Made by a program: the position numbers and the translations under genes
Part shown: positions 43,466-53,116 of the stretch, piece after piece
How positions within the stretch are numbered: position 1 is the stretch's first letter
Layout: each line of letters starts with the position of its first letter
Notes under the pieces: model-generated
Told to the model about the DNA's origin: nothing
Seen by the model: only the letters and a program-made list of their open reading frames with translations
Databases searched by the model: none
DNA from: Phytophthora sp. 'mugwort'
Taxonomy: Eukaryota; Oomycota; Peronosporomycetes; Peronosporales; Peronosporaceae
Assembly (NCBI GenBank): GCA_033558025.1
Contig: JAUCEF010000011.1
Location: 2,170,001-2,234,000, forward strand
Length of the DNA stretch: 64,000 nucleotides
Direction of reading: 5' to 3'

Positions 43466-44071
43466 ATGGGGAAAACTGAGCGATTCAACAGAACGTTGAA
43501 GCAGAGACTAACTAAAATGCCTCCCAAGAGGATTTCGCAAAAGCTTATCGCCGACGTTATTGAAAACTACAATAGCACGTTTCACCACTCGATTGGTATG
43601 ACCCCGAATGATGCAAAAGGCAAAGTAATGGATGCGGATCTGAGTCATAATAAGGGGGGAGCCGATATAATTGAAAAGAAGTTTGAGGTTGAATCAAGTG
43701 TATTATACCGTCTCAAGAAGCAGACATTTGATAAAGAATCGGCTCGATGGAGCAATGCCGTCTATACGATAGTTGGAATTGATGGCTACCGAGTCCAAAT
43801 CCGTTCAAAAAATGGTCATACCCTCTACAAGGCACCAAACGATCTTAAAATGGTTAAAACAGAGACTACAGATGCTACTATTAATCGAGGCGATATTCTT
43901 GAGGCGGAAAAAAGCTTGGATCATAAGAAGACACCGTCTGGGAAGTACAAATATCTGATAAAATGGCTTGGTAACGAGCCTGACTTCTGGGAGCCACAAA
44001 ATAATCTACGGTTGATTAACAAGAACAAGAGATCAACTCTTGAGAAGGAGTATTGGGAGCTAAAAAAATGA
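43466..44071 (+). pseudogene. Polinton integrase C-terminus with chromodomain
   Basis: 201 codons in one frame. It begins at the last catalytic block of an rve integrase (GKTERFNRTLKQRL, containing the final Glu) and continues with YNSTFHHSIGMTPNDAKG and a basic linker. It ends in a chromodomain (KYLIKWLGNEPDFWEPQNNLRL, about residues 158-179). The upstream DD part of the catalytic core is absent; the 50-bp tandem duplication sits at the break. Chromodomain-tailed retroviral-like integrases are typical of Polintons/Mavericks. The ATG at 43466 is only the first in the surviving frame. Would not be active. Confidence 0.7.
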
Positions 44072-44204
44072 GCCATGATTAGCTTTAAAATTAAATTGAT
44101 AGAGATATCCTCTGCAAGCTCTGACTCATACATTATTTTTAGTATTTTTTAGTGAGAATATGAAATATCTGACTTGATATATAGCACACCGATCTCGTAA
44201 TAAT

Positions 44205-44492
44205 GTGCCCAAGTTGTATAGAAAAGAACACGAGCTTGTGAAACTTCGACGCAAGCTGTGGATCATCCAAGAAGTAAGTCGAATCAAGAATGAGTTGCTG
44301 AATCTTGATGCAACCGCGAATTTTCGTAAAACGGTAGTCAATCGAAAGTATCAAAATGAATTGGAAGCAATATTCGGCGTTCCGTTCCCTTGTATCAAAG
44401 ACCGATATCTGAATCTTCTCAATGAACGAAACCGTATCTGTCATCCGTATCTACCTTTTCGTCATGACTCAGTTATGCCGAGCTACTGGTAG
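44205..44492 (+). CDS. Short Polinton-region ORF, unknown
   Basis: About 95 codons opening at a GTG, no ATG at the start. Lys/Arg/Leu-rich with helical character, ending HPYLPFRHDSVMPSYW. Composition matches the neighbouring element genes. No family recognised; possibly the C-terminal part of a decayed gene. Confidence 0.35.
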   Translation: MPKLYRKEHELVKLRRKLWIIQEVSRIKNELLNLDATANFRKTVVNRKYQNELEAIFGVPFPCIKDRYLNLLNERNRICHPYLPFRHDSVMPSYW

Positions 44493-44540
44493 AGTAATTA
44501 TGAGTACTCATTTTTTTATGATTCACATGATATAGATACG

Positions 44541-46023
44541 ATGTTCCCAAATTTCACATCCCTCGCTCAAAGAGAGCAAAAACGGCAGGAGCTACTCGAA
44601 CGAACTCAGCGTCGCGTTCGTCAAGCTAAGCCAAGCGTGAGATGTAGGAAGGCGCTTCGTGGGCTACTGTCATTTCCAATGGGATTACTACAGTCCCTAC
44701 AAAATCAACTGAATCAACTCAGATAGACATCCGAGTCTGCTGAGTTCTTAGAAACACTGATTGATGAATACTACCAGACAAACCCTGAGGTATCAACACC
44801 TGTGATGATCGATGCTGCAGTTGATGCTCGTCCTCAAGTATCTGATTCTGGGGTGAATATATCACCTCAAACGATCGATATTGGAACTGATGCCACTCCA
44901 CAAACAGTAGATGCTGAAACAAACACAAAAATAGATTAGTAAATACTGAGGATCAAGTAGCTGCACGATCATGGATTAAGAATATATTTAGCCTCAATCC
45001 GAACTGGGCAGCGCTTCGAGTTAAGCCAATTAAACGGAAAACTAGTAAGGATGACAATCGATACTATCTGGGTAGTAAAGGTTCATTAAAAAACATCAGA
45101 ACGGGTAAAAAGAGTAAGTCTTATAAATCGATTGACCGGGTTGCTACTGAGCAAAAGCTCAGGGATATCTGGTACGAGGGGGAAAGCAAATCGATCGATG
45201 AGGTCAATGATATGAGACTTGAAGATCCGCTTTATCATGCTTCACTAATGAAAGATCGGTTGGAAAAACAACGATTCGAGCGAAAACGTAAGGGGGAAGA
45301 TTTAGAAGATGTTGACGTCATTCTAAAGGATCGCAGACTACCTAATATCACGTTTGATAGTAAAGCAACTTCCACAGCTACTGATGACGAATCGAGTAAG
45401 CTAAGACTGTTTTGGATCATTTTCCAAAACAAGGAAATGCTTGAGTCAAATGGGTTGAAAAAAAGCATCGCTCCTATCTTCAAAGGTACTCTCAAGTCAA
45501 ACGAAATTGGTCGAGATGAGTACGTATGGATCGATAATGGTTCATCGGGGTTTATGCTAAAGAGTCAAACCTGATTCATAAGGCATCTATCAAAAAGATA
45601 AGTTGGTCATCGACACTCAATCAATTCTTAAAAATGGTAAAGAGCAGAGGATTGGAACTCAGTATGGTAGGTAAAACTGATAAGGAATTGACTGCTAAAA
45701 CATATAATGATATTGATGACGAAGACATTGAGCCTCGACATGGGACTAAATCTGGCTTAATCGAAGGTATGAACGAGAAGCTATCCACCCCTGATAACGA
45801 CGCGAAGCTAATTCTTGAACAATATTACCGACGTCTCTTAGAAGAGAAGGTAAGCGTTCCTTTTCGCCTCAAACCGATTGTAGATTCTGAGACTGGTGTA
45901 AAACCTCACCCCACGTACTACTTCGGGGAGCCAATGCGTGATAGAGTACTTAATATCAGAAACAAAGATCATAAGTTGGTTTCAGGAAAGGTTTGGAGTG
46001 ATTTAATGAAGGTTATGCGCTGA
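44541..46023 (+). pseudogene. Polinton-region ORF with stop and two frameshifts
   Basis: Reading starts MFPNFTSLAQREQKRQELL and continues past one in-frame TAG (44724-44726) to 44939. There a shift joins it to QVAARSWIKNIFSLNPNWAAL, and a second shift near 45550 joins it to KESNLIHKASIKKISW, ending at the TGA at 46021-46023. Merged, it would be about 490 codons: a basic N-terminus, an acidic repeat-like middle (TPQTVDAE) and a basic C-terminal half. Function unknown; position beside an integrase suggests a virion or replication accessory gene. Confidence 0.5.
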
Positions 46024-47059
46024 ATGGATACTTTCCTTTCTGCTGAGTGGTTGGAAGATACTTATCGTACGGCGAGTGATAGAACTTCTGCAACTGAAAC
46101 GGAGCTAAAAATGATTAAAAATGTTAATGATAATCTCAAAATTATTAGAAAGGTCATTTTTAGTAATGCTACCGATGTCAAGCAGCCAAGTGCTGAGACT
46201 TATCATGAAAATGTTTTACAGAAGCTCCACGATGAGTCAGAAGCTGCATTCATGAAATATGGAGAGGCTCAGAAACGATATGAAGAAGCTAAGCAGGCTG
46301 TTAAATCATCGAATAGCAAGCTGCCAGATCTGCATTGAAGGCGGCTATATCAGCGATGAGGGCTACCAAGGCTGTCTATTAAGCTAAAGCTAAAAAATAT
46401 TCAGATACCCAGAAATCAATAATTACTGATACTGAGACCTGCACTCATAAGCAAAATGATCGAAGGGTGGGAGGAGTTATGAATGATATGCTTCATACGG
46501 TTAGTGGTAGTAGTCTTAAAGGGCGAGGTTTGATGGGAGCTGGTGTGGCTCCGTTGGAAGGTGTAGTTTGCCGCGGAAGAACGTATAATCTCAATGAGAT
46601 TCAAGGTTTGGCGACTCCAAGCGCCTACGTTTATCGTCAGCTTGGTAGCAAGTACATTCGTTTGCCTGACCTTGATGCTAAGACCCTTGTCATCGTTCAA
46701 CCAAACCGACGCAAAAGCGGTCCTAAGTGTCAAATCAGCGATAGTCTCCAAACCATGATCAAGACTCTTGTATATAAGAACCATATCGATCAAGCTTCTT
46801 ATGATAAGCTCAGTATCGATGATAAAAAGCTGTTCAAAGAGATCCTTGCTATCACTCACCTCCAGTACAATTTTCATGATAAGCTAACGGACCCACTTGA
46901 GACTCTTCGAGCTGAGTATGATAAGCTGAAAGGAGAGATGTAGTTAGGGAATGACAATCCGAGCATCATCAAACAGCTTAAGTCTCTCACTGTAGATGTG
47001 TACAGCAATCGAATGATTGACGATAAAGAGTTCAAGGAAATTATAACCCGTCTATTATA
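46024..47059 (+). pseudogene. Polinton virion-type protein, interrupted
   Basis: Begins MDTFLSAEWLEDTYRTA directly after the previous stop. Its coiled-coil-like part runs to 46338, a shift leads into a second block that has one TAA near 46382, and the main block (46467-46943) contains GSSLKGRGLMGAGV. The pattern NLNEIQG...KYIRLPDLD...CQISDSLQTMIK follows. An in-frame TAG (46941-46943) is followed by LGNDNPSIIKQLKSL and 20 more codons to the natural end. The tail K-GE-x-x-GNDNPxIIKQLK is a pattern I associate with a conserved protein of Polinton-like elements, from memory only. Exact role unknown. Confidence 0.45.
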
Positions 47060-47063
47060 AATC

Positions 47064-47327
47064 ATGTTCTTCTTCAATACCCGCATTATTTCCAGTTCAG
47101 GTGGTAGCTACGGCGATAACGCTGATCTCAACGTTGCCGAGCTTAAAGCCATCATGAAGAATCTGATCATTCATGATCGTCCCCAGAAGACCCAGGCAGC
47201 TGTGTGGGCAGCTGTTCTTGATAAGGCTATCAAGAAAGTAGATGCTTCAGCTCAGACTGAAGGCGGTCGCGTCTGGGCTTACCAACCAAAGAAAAAAAAG
47301 CCTTTAGTGAAGACTTTTGCTATTTAA
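47064..47327 (+). CDS. Small Polinton-region ORF, unknown
   Basis: Intact 87-aa frame with ATG, ending KKKKPLVKTFAI. Composition and position (5 bp after the preceding stop) fit the element gene run. No motif recognised. Confidence 0.45.
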   Translation: MFFFNTRIISSSGGSYGDNADLNVAELKAIMKNLIIHDRPQKTQAAVWAAVLDKAIKKVDASAQTEGGRVWAYQPKKKKPLVKTFAI

Positions 47328-47461
47328 GCAATACCAGATCTAACTGCTCTATTCGCCATTCCGCGATATATACTTTTTTTTTCTCTCCGACATGTATCTC
47401 CATTATCGCATCTTCCCCGTCTTCGCGTCTCTGATAGGGATGAATGCACTATCTCCGAGAG

Positions 47462-47853
47462 CTACGATCTGATCACCGGCATGATTGTTGATCCTATGAC
47501 CTGACTCGGTTCATCGGTAGTTAAATTCGTTTTGAGATCTTTACTCGGTCCGCAACCCATGGTTATATCACTACAAGAGATATCTTTTCGAGAGAAAATC
47601 GGCACTATAAGGAGGATAATCAACTTTGTGTCGTAGATAATATCTTCTACGGCGCTCGGGGTCGTTGTGATCAAGGTGTGAGTGTGCTTTCAAATGGGTT
47701 TGTTTTGATCCCGATAATGAGCATAGCCACTCGCACCAAAATCAATCTTTCGTTTGATTTTGGTGCGAGTGGGAACTTTCTAGTATCAAGGCGTATCCAT
47801 ACTCGAATTTTCTTGGAACTCAATGGACTTAACTCCCAGCGCTCAATCCTCAT
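47462..47853 (-). pseudogene. Small decayed Polinton-region ORF
   Basis: Two overlapping minus frames (47853-47671 and 47674-47462) read as one protein after a shift near 47673. Their start touches the end of the S74 gene. Includes the 19-bp inverted repeat at 47727-47772. Function unknown. Confidence 0.3.
47727..47772. repeat. 19-bp inverted repeat
   Basis: CCACTCGCACCAAAATCAA (47727-47745) is perfectly complementary to 47754-47772, with an 8-base loop. Could be a hairpin terminator between converging element genes or a local palindromic duplication. Confidence 0.9.
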
Positions 47854-49042
47854 GATTCTATATTAGCCAAACGATTTTTCAGATCTTCAATCTCAGACAT
47901 CAGATGTTGAATCATCTTCATGTTATAAGCACTGATACGGCTATAGTCAACGTTAAGCTGTTGCTTAGCGGGCTTTAACGACGATTCCTCTCCCTCCTCG
48001 ATATCATCTCGGTAGAAAATAGAGGTTAAATCCGTTAGGTGGGCTTTAACGAGGTCTTGAGCAATGAGACCAACCTCTTGTCCAGGGCGGTTTTCAGACT
48101 CAATCAAATCGTATAGCTTCACTTCGCATTGGTCGTATAGAATCTTGATACGATCGAGTGAAGCTGGTTGGATGTTTCGCTTAAGCCTGCAATCTGATGT
48201 CACTGCCATAGCATCGCATAGGAGGTATCCTCCAAAAATCGCACTGACGCTGTATACAATAGGACCTAGCGCAGATTCAGTAACGCTCGAAACAGTTCGC
48301 AGACGATAAACCGTAGAGCTCCCCGATCCAAAGGTGTATGAGACGCTACTTGGAACATGGAGAGGGACTGAAGGCGTCGTTGTTCCAATACCAACCCGTC
48401 CGGCTGTTGTAATTATCATTTGAGTGGCATCGTTTACACCAAATCGTAGATCGTTATTAGTTTTAGTACCAATCCATGCTGGGTTTGTTGATGTTGAGCG
48501 TGTCCCATTATGCACCTCGATCTGAAATTTGACGGGTATTGCATTTGAACCAACGAAACGACACATACGGGTGTATAATCCATCCAAGTAATCGAGATCA
48601 TTTCCGAGGATGCGCAGATATTCGCTATCAGTCGCTCCACCGATCGCCAACTCTGTCAGTACTCCTACGGTTGTTATAGCGGATTGGTTGTTATAGCGGA
48701 TTGGTTGCCATAGCCAAGGAAACCGTTTATGACCCCTCCAGTTGTTAAATCACCAGAAACGCTCAGCGATGTAAGCGTCCCAACCGACGTAATATAAGGT
48801 TGTGATGTCGTCCTGATGCTCCCGTAAATACCTGTCGCTGTCAATGCAAGAGCAAATACAGAGTTATTACCAAAATATGCTCCTCCAGAGCATCTTAAAG
48901 CACCAGTAATACTACTTGTCGATGCTGCGTTGTTTGCAATCGAGACTATGCTATTAGGTCCGTTTATACTGGCATTTCCAGAAACGGTCAGCGATGTGAG
49001 CGTACCCAGCGAAGTAATATTAGGCTGCGCAATTGGAACGGT
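47850..49042 (-). pseudogene. Fibre-like protein with peptidase S74 domain
   Basis: Reading from 49042 downwards, the N-terminal surviving part has two repeats of a fibre motif (QPNITSLGTLTSLTVSGN and QPYITSVGTLTSLSVSGD). A GRVGIGTTTPSVPLHV block follows, then the S74 intramolecular chaperone domain (SDCRLKRNIQPASLDRI, then EVGLIAQDLVKAHL and VDYSRISAYNMKMIQHL, ending in a coiled coil). S74 domains trimerise phage tail spikes and cleave themselves off at the Ser of the SDxRLK motif. A 17-bp tandem duplication (48669-48702) shifts the frame in the middle, and the 5' end is cut at about 49042. The protein would be a virion receptor-binding fibre; that role is inference. Confidence 0.65.
48669..48702. 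repeat. 17-bp tandem duplication in the fibre gene
   Basis: GGTTGTTATAGCGGATT occurs twice head to tail. Counting one copy only, the minus frame reads through GNQSAITT into VGVLTELAIGG; with both copies it hits a stop. Confidence 0.95.
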
Positions 49043-49397
49043 TTAGGACAGTCCGCTTTGAACCCGCACAATTTAATAAACAATCCTATCTGAAATCTGT
49101 GACGGGTGTCACAACGAATGGTAGGGACAATTTAGCCAACCGCTTGGTTATAAACTCTTTAACCCTTTAGCTCCCACTCTCCATACAGGTCCTGGTAGAC
49201 ATGTTAGGCTGCTAGATAGGTACGCTTATTGGTTTGAATAAGGTCTGCGGGCTAGGTTGAAGCTGCTGCCTTCGCTTACAGGTTTATCGGGACCTGTACC
49301 ACAACCACTCGTGAGCAATTCATTCCAGTAGCTGTGTGGGATATAAGGCCGGCACAGGTTTTCTCATTTTCAGATTGCCAAGTTCGAACACAGAGCA

Positions 49398-51385
49398 ATG
49401 GAGGAGGAGGTCACCGGCGACTGGGAGGTTCAAAGCGACGCGAGATGCTAGGCCTCGACAGCGCGCCGGCAAGTGAAGACGTCCTCTCAGACGATGACAT
49501 GCGGCTTGACTTGCCGCTCGATCGCGGCGCTACCCATTCGCCGCCGCTTCAGCCGTTCACGCGCTACCCACCACCGAGAAGTATCCAGTGAGACCAACGT
49601 CAGCAACGCTCGCTGATAACGCCTACCTCGCGGCAGTACAAAAGGGAAGCGGCCTTCACCTGGCAACGGAGACAAGAGTTAATAGTGCCTTTGAAAAGGA
49701 TGGCTCCTATGGGCTTTTTGCGCTGTTCCTAACTGCCGCACTGCGGAAGAGCATCCGAGGATGGACCTCGACCAGGCTGGAAGCTCAGGGAAGGAAGGCT
49801 TTGACTGACAGCGAGCTCAACGCGTATCTCGGGCTCGAGATCGCGATGAGTCTGTATCCACTCAACGCCATCGCTGACTATTGGTCGTCGGATAGATTCT
49901 TTGGTCAACCTGCCTTTATCGAGACAATGTCGCGTGACCACTTTCAGCGCATTCGAGGAGCGCTGCAATTTCATCCGCCGATCCCAGTAACGTTCGCATT
50001 GGTACGTGACCCCCTTTACCTGTGGGTACAATTAGTCTGAACGAACTTTCTGTACGAACCAAAGCCCGCTCTCGCGCAAGGACGTTTATGCCTTCGAATC
50101 CTGACAAATACGGCCTTCGGTTCTATGCTGTTGTTGGATGGAATGCGCTGTACGTCCACTCTGTGTGGGATAATGGATCTGGTAATACGACGCAGTCTAC
50201 ACCTGCCAAGCGTTACACTCAAGTGTTTCCGAAGTGACTCACTTCGGACTCCATTGTACAACACCCTCTCGCGACCAGAAATCGACATCGACCCCAAGTC
50301 AGCTACAGCTCTGTGGGTAGCTATGGCTGGCCATCAAACGAGGACATTCAGGTCCCCCAGCGGCCGCCGCTTACTTATATCAGACAACTTCTACACGCGA
50401 CACACGTACGCACACGCTATTGAAGCCTTCACGGACGATGAAGTCCGGCTGCTCGGCACTGTGCGAATGAATCTCGTCGACAGATTCAACAAGTTTGCGC
50501 TTGAGCCTGCTGTAGCGCTCATTGCAAACCAGAAACGCGGCTCATGGGAATTGGTTGCAGCAGTCGACCCCGAACCAAACTACAAGAAAAACGCCGCCGC
50601 TCACGACAAGATGCAGAAGAAGCGGCCGAAGCGATTGGAAACAGAGTACATGCCGATGCTTACATACACCGAGCATGCTGGCTATATTGTTTTCAAGGAC
50701 CGAAAAATAGTTGTCGTTTTTTACACGAACGATTTGAAGGGGACTATGTCGGCCAGCTCGCTACCGTCGAGCGTTGCAGAGGCTGCATACTTATGCCATG
50801 GGACGGTGCCAATTCTGCGTTGGACTGGAGACACCATCATGCACCGAAAAGCTCTCGTCGCGCCGGTACCAATTGCAGCTTACAACCAGTGCATGAATGC
50901 GGTAGATTGAGTCGACCAGATACAAAGCACAAATCCGACCCGGCGCCGCGAGAAAGCGACTTCACATGTCTGTATTTACCTGGCTGCTGGATCTTGCAAT
51001 CATCAATGCGTATGCACTGCACCGCCACATCACCAATTCAACCTCAGCATCGGTTTCACTGCGTGAATTCAAGCGCAATATTGCAGACACACTGACACGC
51101 AACGAGAAGCCAATCAGGCAACAACGAGATTGCCGACAACGAAAACGACAGGCTGATGTGATAGACGAGTCGTTGGCAGCGACGAGTCGCTGCATATCAT
51201 CACCTCAAACTCGACACAGCACAGCAATGGTAAGCTGACATGCTTCTTGTGTAGCTTGCGGGGAATGCCGTCAAGAACGGCAAGATATGGCTGCACCAAG
51301 TGTGAGCGCGGCTTTTTCATGTCGAGTGTTTCAGCGCATTTCATTACAAGGACGTTCTCCGCGCCGACACGCCCCAACTACAAGA
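49398..51385 (+). pseudogene. piggyBac transposase (DDE_Tnp_1_7), broken
   Basis: Starts MEEEVTGDWEVQSDA at 49398. After shifts: NAYLGLEIAMSLYPLNAIADYWSS and MSRDHFQRIRGALQF (49800-49980); then LLISDNFYTRHTYAHA (catalytic Asp, near 50370); GYIVFKDRKIVVVFYTND (near 50680); and PVPIAAYNQCMNAVD followed by a TGA (50908-50910) and VDQ (third Asp region). A C-terminal Cys-rich finger (CFLC...CTKCERGFF) lies at 51240-51330. Frameshifts near 49450, 49590 and 50030 and the stop make it inactive. Confidence 0.75.
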
Positions 51386-51422
51386 TGCGCTAGAAGCTAT
51401 TGCACGAGCGCCAACGGAGGAT

Positions 51423-51817
51423 CATGTTGCGTCCACGAGAAAGCGTAGGAACAGGACGATAACACCAGTTACTGAGCTGAAGCTGCCACAAAAAGAATAA
51501 CAGCGCAATGAATACATGTTTTTACCTTCTCTGATCGGTCTGGCCAAAGCTGCATGAGCTTCTTTTCCGCACAAACTGGAACCGGCCTTGCATCCGTCCT
51601 GTCTGGGGGTAGATGAACACACGGCTAAGCGCTTGCGAAGCGACTGGCGTCGTCGCCGATGAGAGAGCCTGGTGTGCATCCGCGCTGACGCCTCCTTCAC
51701 AGCTACCTCGTACGTGACCCACGCACATGGGGCCTGCCCACACCACCCGCAAAACCCGTCACTGCTGAGGGGCGCCATCTTCGTCCTGCAGATCACAAAT
51801 CGTAATGAAGCCGACAT
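51423..51817 (-). other. Unassigned part of piggyBac interior
   Basis: A minus frame is open here but has no recognisable motif; it is most likely the non-coding 3' flank of the transposase. Confidence 0.3.
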
Positions 51818-51948
51818 AGACTAATAGAAGTATGCTGGACGCTCGTGTCGCACCCTGATTGGTTCAAATTTTCAAATCCTGCTTTGTAGTTGGTTTTGGG
51901 ACAGGTCCACAGAGACGGATATCATTGAGCTCGTACCTAAAGGGTTAA

Positions 51949-52432
51949 TTTAGTGTCTCTTGAAAATATAATCTATATAAGGAAATATCGGAGATAAGCG
52001 AAAGTATGAAATTGGCTGTTTATACACGGAGTAATACTGAAAGCAAGTCAACTTAATGACTTCAACCGATTTTCTGCCAATCGGAACCTGTACTTTGTTA
52101 GATTGGAACTCACTCAAACCAAGTCTATTAAAAACAGGTAAAACACGTGAAAGTCCTTCAACACCACAAATATCGCCTATGCAATTAAAGCTCTCACAAT
52201 CGATCGGTGAGGAAAGTTATGGTTATGGTTGCCCAAAGTGGACCTTCTGATCCTGACTTAGATTGGTCATTTACCTTAGTAGATTTTAGACAGTAGCCTC
52301 TATTGCGAAATCGTGGTCGTCATCTACTGTGGACCTTCCATCAGCGAAAGCCGATTTAAATCCTGAAGATGTTGCGTAATAAGCTGGGCTTGGCAGAAGA
52401 GCACTTGCGCGTTTATCCATTTCGACATGATT
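51949..52432. other. AT-rich unassigned sequence
   Basis: Composition like the Polinton block. A 64-codon plus frame (52056-52250, TCTLLDWNSLKPSLLKTGK) is protein-like and could be Polinton sequence separated from 49042 by the piggyBac insertion. No motif proves it. Confidence 0.3.
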
Positions 52433-52768
52433 GTTTATTTTTCGGCAGCTACAATGATTATTGCTGTACCAACAGGTATTAAAATGTTTAGTTGGTTAGC
52501 AGCTTTATGGGGAGGTTCTTTAAAATTTGAAACACCCTTATTATTTGTTTTAGGTTTTATTTTATTATTCGTTATGGGAGGAGTAACTGGTGTCGCTAAT
52601 AATTTTATGCAAAAAAATAAAAAATATTAATCAACATAATTTATTTAAAACTTTTAAAAATAGACTAACTTTAAAAATTATTTCAAAATATTTAAGATGG
52701 AAATTACAACAAAAGTGGTTTTTCTTTATCAAAATTCATCAATTACTAGAATTAAAAATGATGGGGTG
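52433..52768 (+). pseudogene. NUMT: cox1 piece fused to another mtDNA piece
   Basis: AT-rich. 52433-52596 reads as an internal part of cytochrome c oxidase subunit I ([20 protein letters not shown], then [18 protein letters not shown] and VMGGVTGV). After GVTGV the reading no longer matches COX1. A second AT-rich segment, Lys/Ile/Phe-rich, continues to 52768 and is probably another mitochondrial fragment. Nothing else of cox1 is present. A nuclear insertion of joined mitochondrial fragments is the simplest explanation; an assembly chimera is the alternative. Confidence 0.8.
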
Positions 52769-53116
52769 AGCTGATCCCAAGACTGACGAGTCGATCCTGA
52801 GATAGGAAAAATATATTCCAATAGTAATTTACTGGATACAATATAATCATTGACGGTGTCGAAGTCGAAGAGGTTTAATAAAATACCCGTACTTCACAAT
52901 AATAACGATATTGACCATTTCAGGTGTCGAAGACGATAGCTCATCGCTCTGATGTCTTTGGTACCAATGCAGCGCTGCCGGGCCGCATTTCTCGCAGCAT
53001 GCTCCACATCAAATTGGTGGCTGTCGTCAACCTAGCACTTTGCAGGGAGTTCATTTGAGTTTTCCAACAACCCTCGCAAGCTAGCCCCCCCCCCTCACCC
53101 TCTTCTACCAGCCGTC
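52769..53116. other. Unassigned; likely hAT 5' flank
   Basis: No coding motif. A run of C at about 53086-53095. Probably the non-coding 5' end of the hAT copy that follows. Confidence 0.35.

Larger units (their letters stand above)
43363..49042. mobile_element. Polinton/Maverick remnant
   Basis: AT-rich block unlike its GC-richer neighbours. It contains an integrase tail with chromodomain, a run of plus-strand virion-type ORFs, and a minus-strand S74 fibre gene. No PolB, packaging ATPase, protease or recognisable major capsid is present, and no long terminal repeats were found, so both ends are missing. Nonsense codons and frameshifts in at least four genes show long inactivity. Boundaries are where the signal fades. 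Confidence 0.65.
49159..51948. mobile_element. piggyBac-like element with TTAA ends
   Basis: TTAA at 49159-49162 and 51945-51948 flanks an element (49163-51944) whose ends read CCCTTTAGCT and, on the other strand, CCCTTTAGGT. TTAA duplication plus CCC-type short inverted ends are the piggyBac hallmark. The interior encodes a broken piggyBac transposase. It lies 120 bp beyond the last recognisable Polinton sequence, so it may have inserted into that element. Confidence 0.8.
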
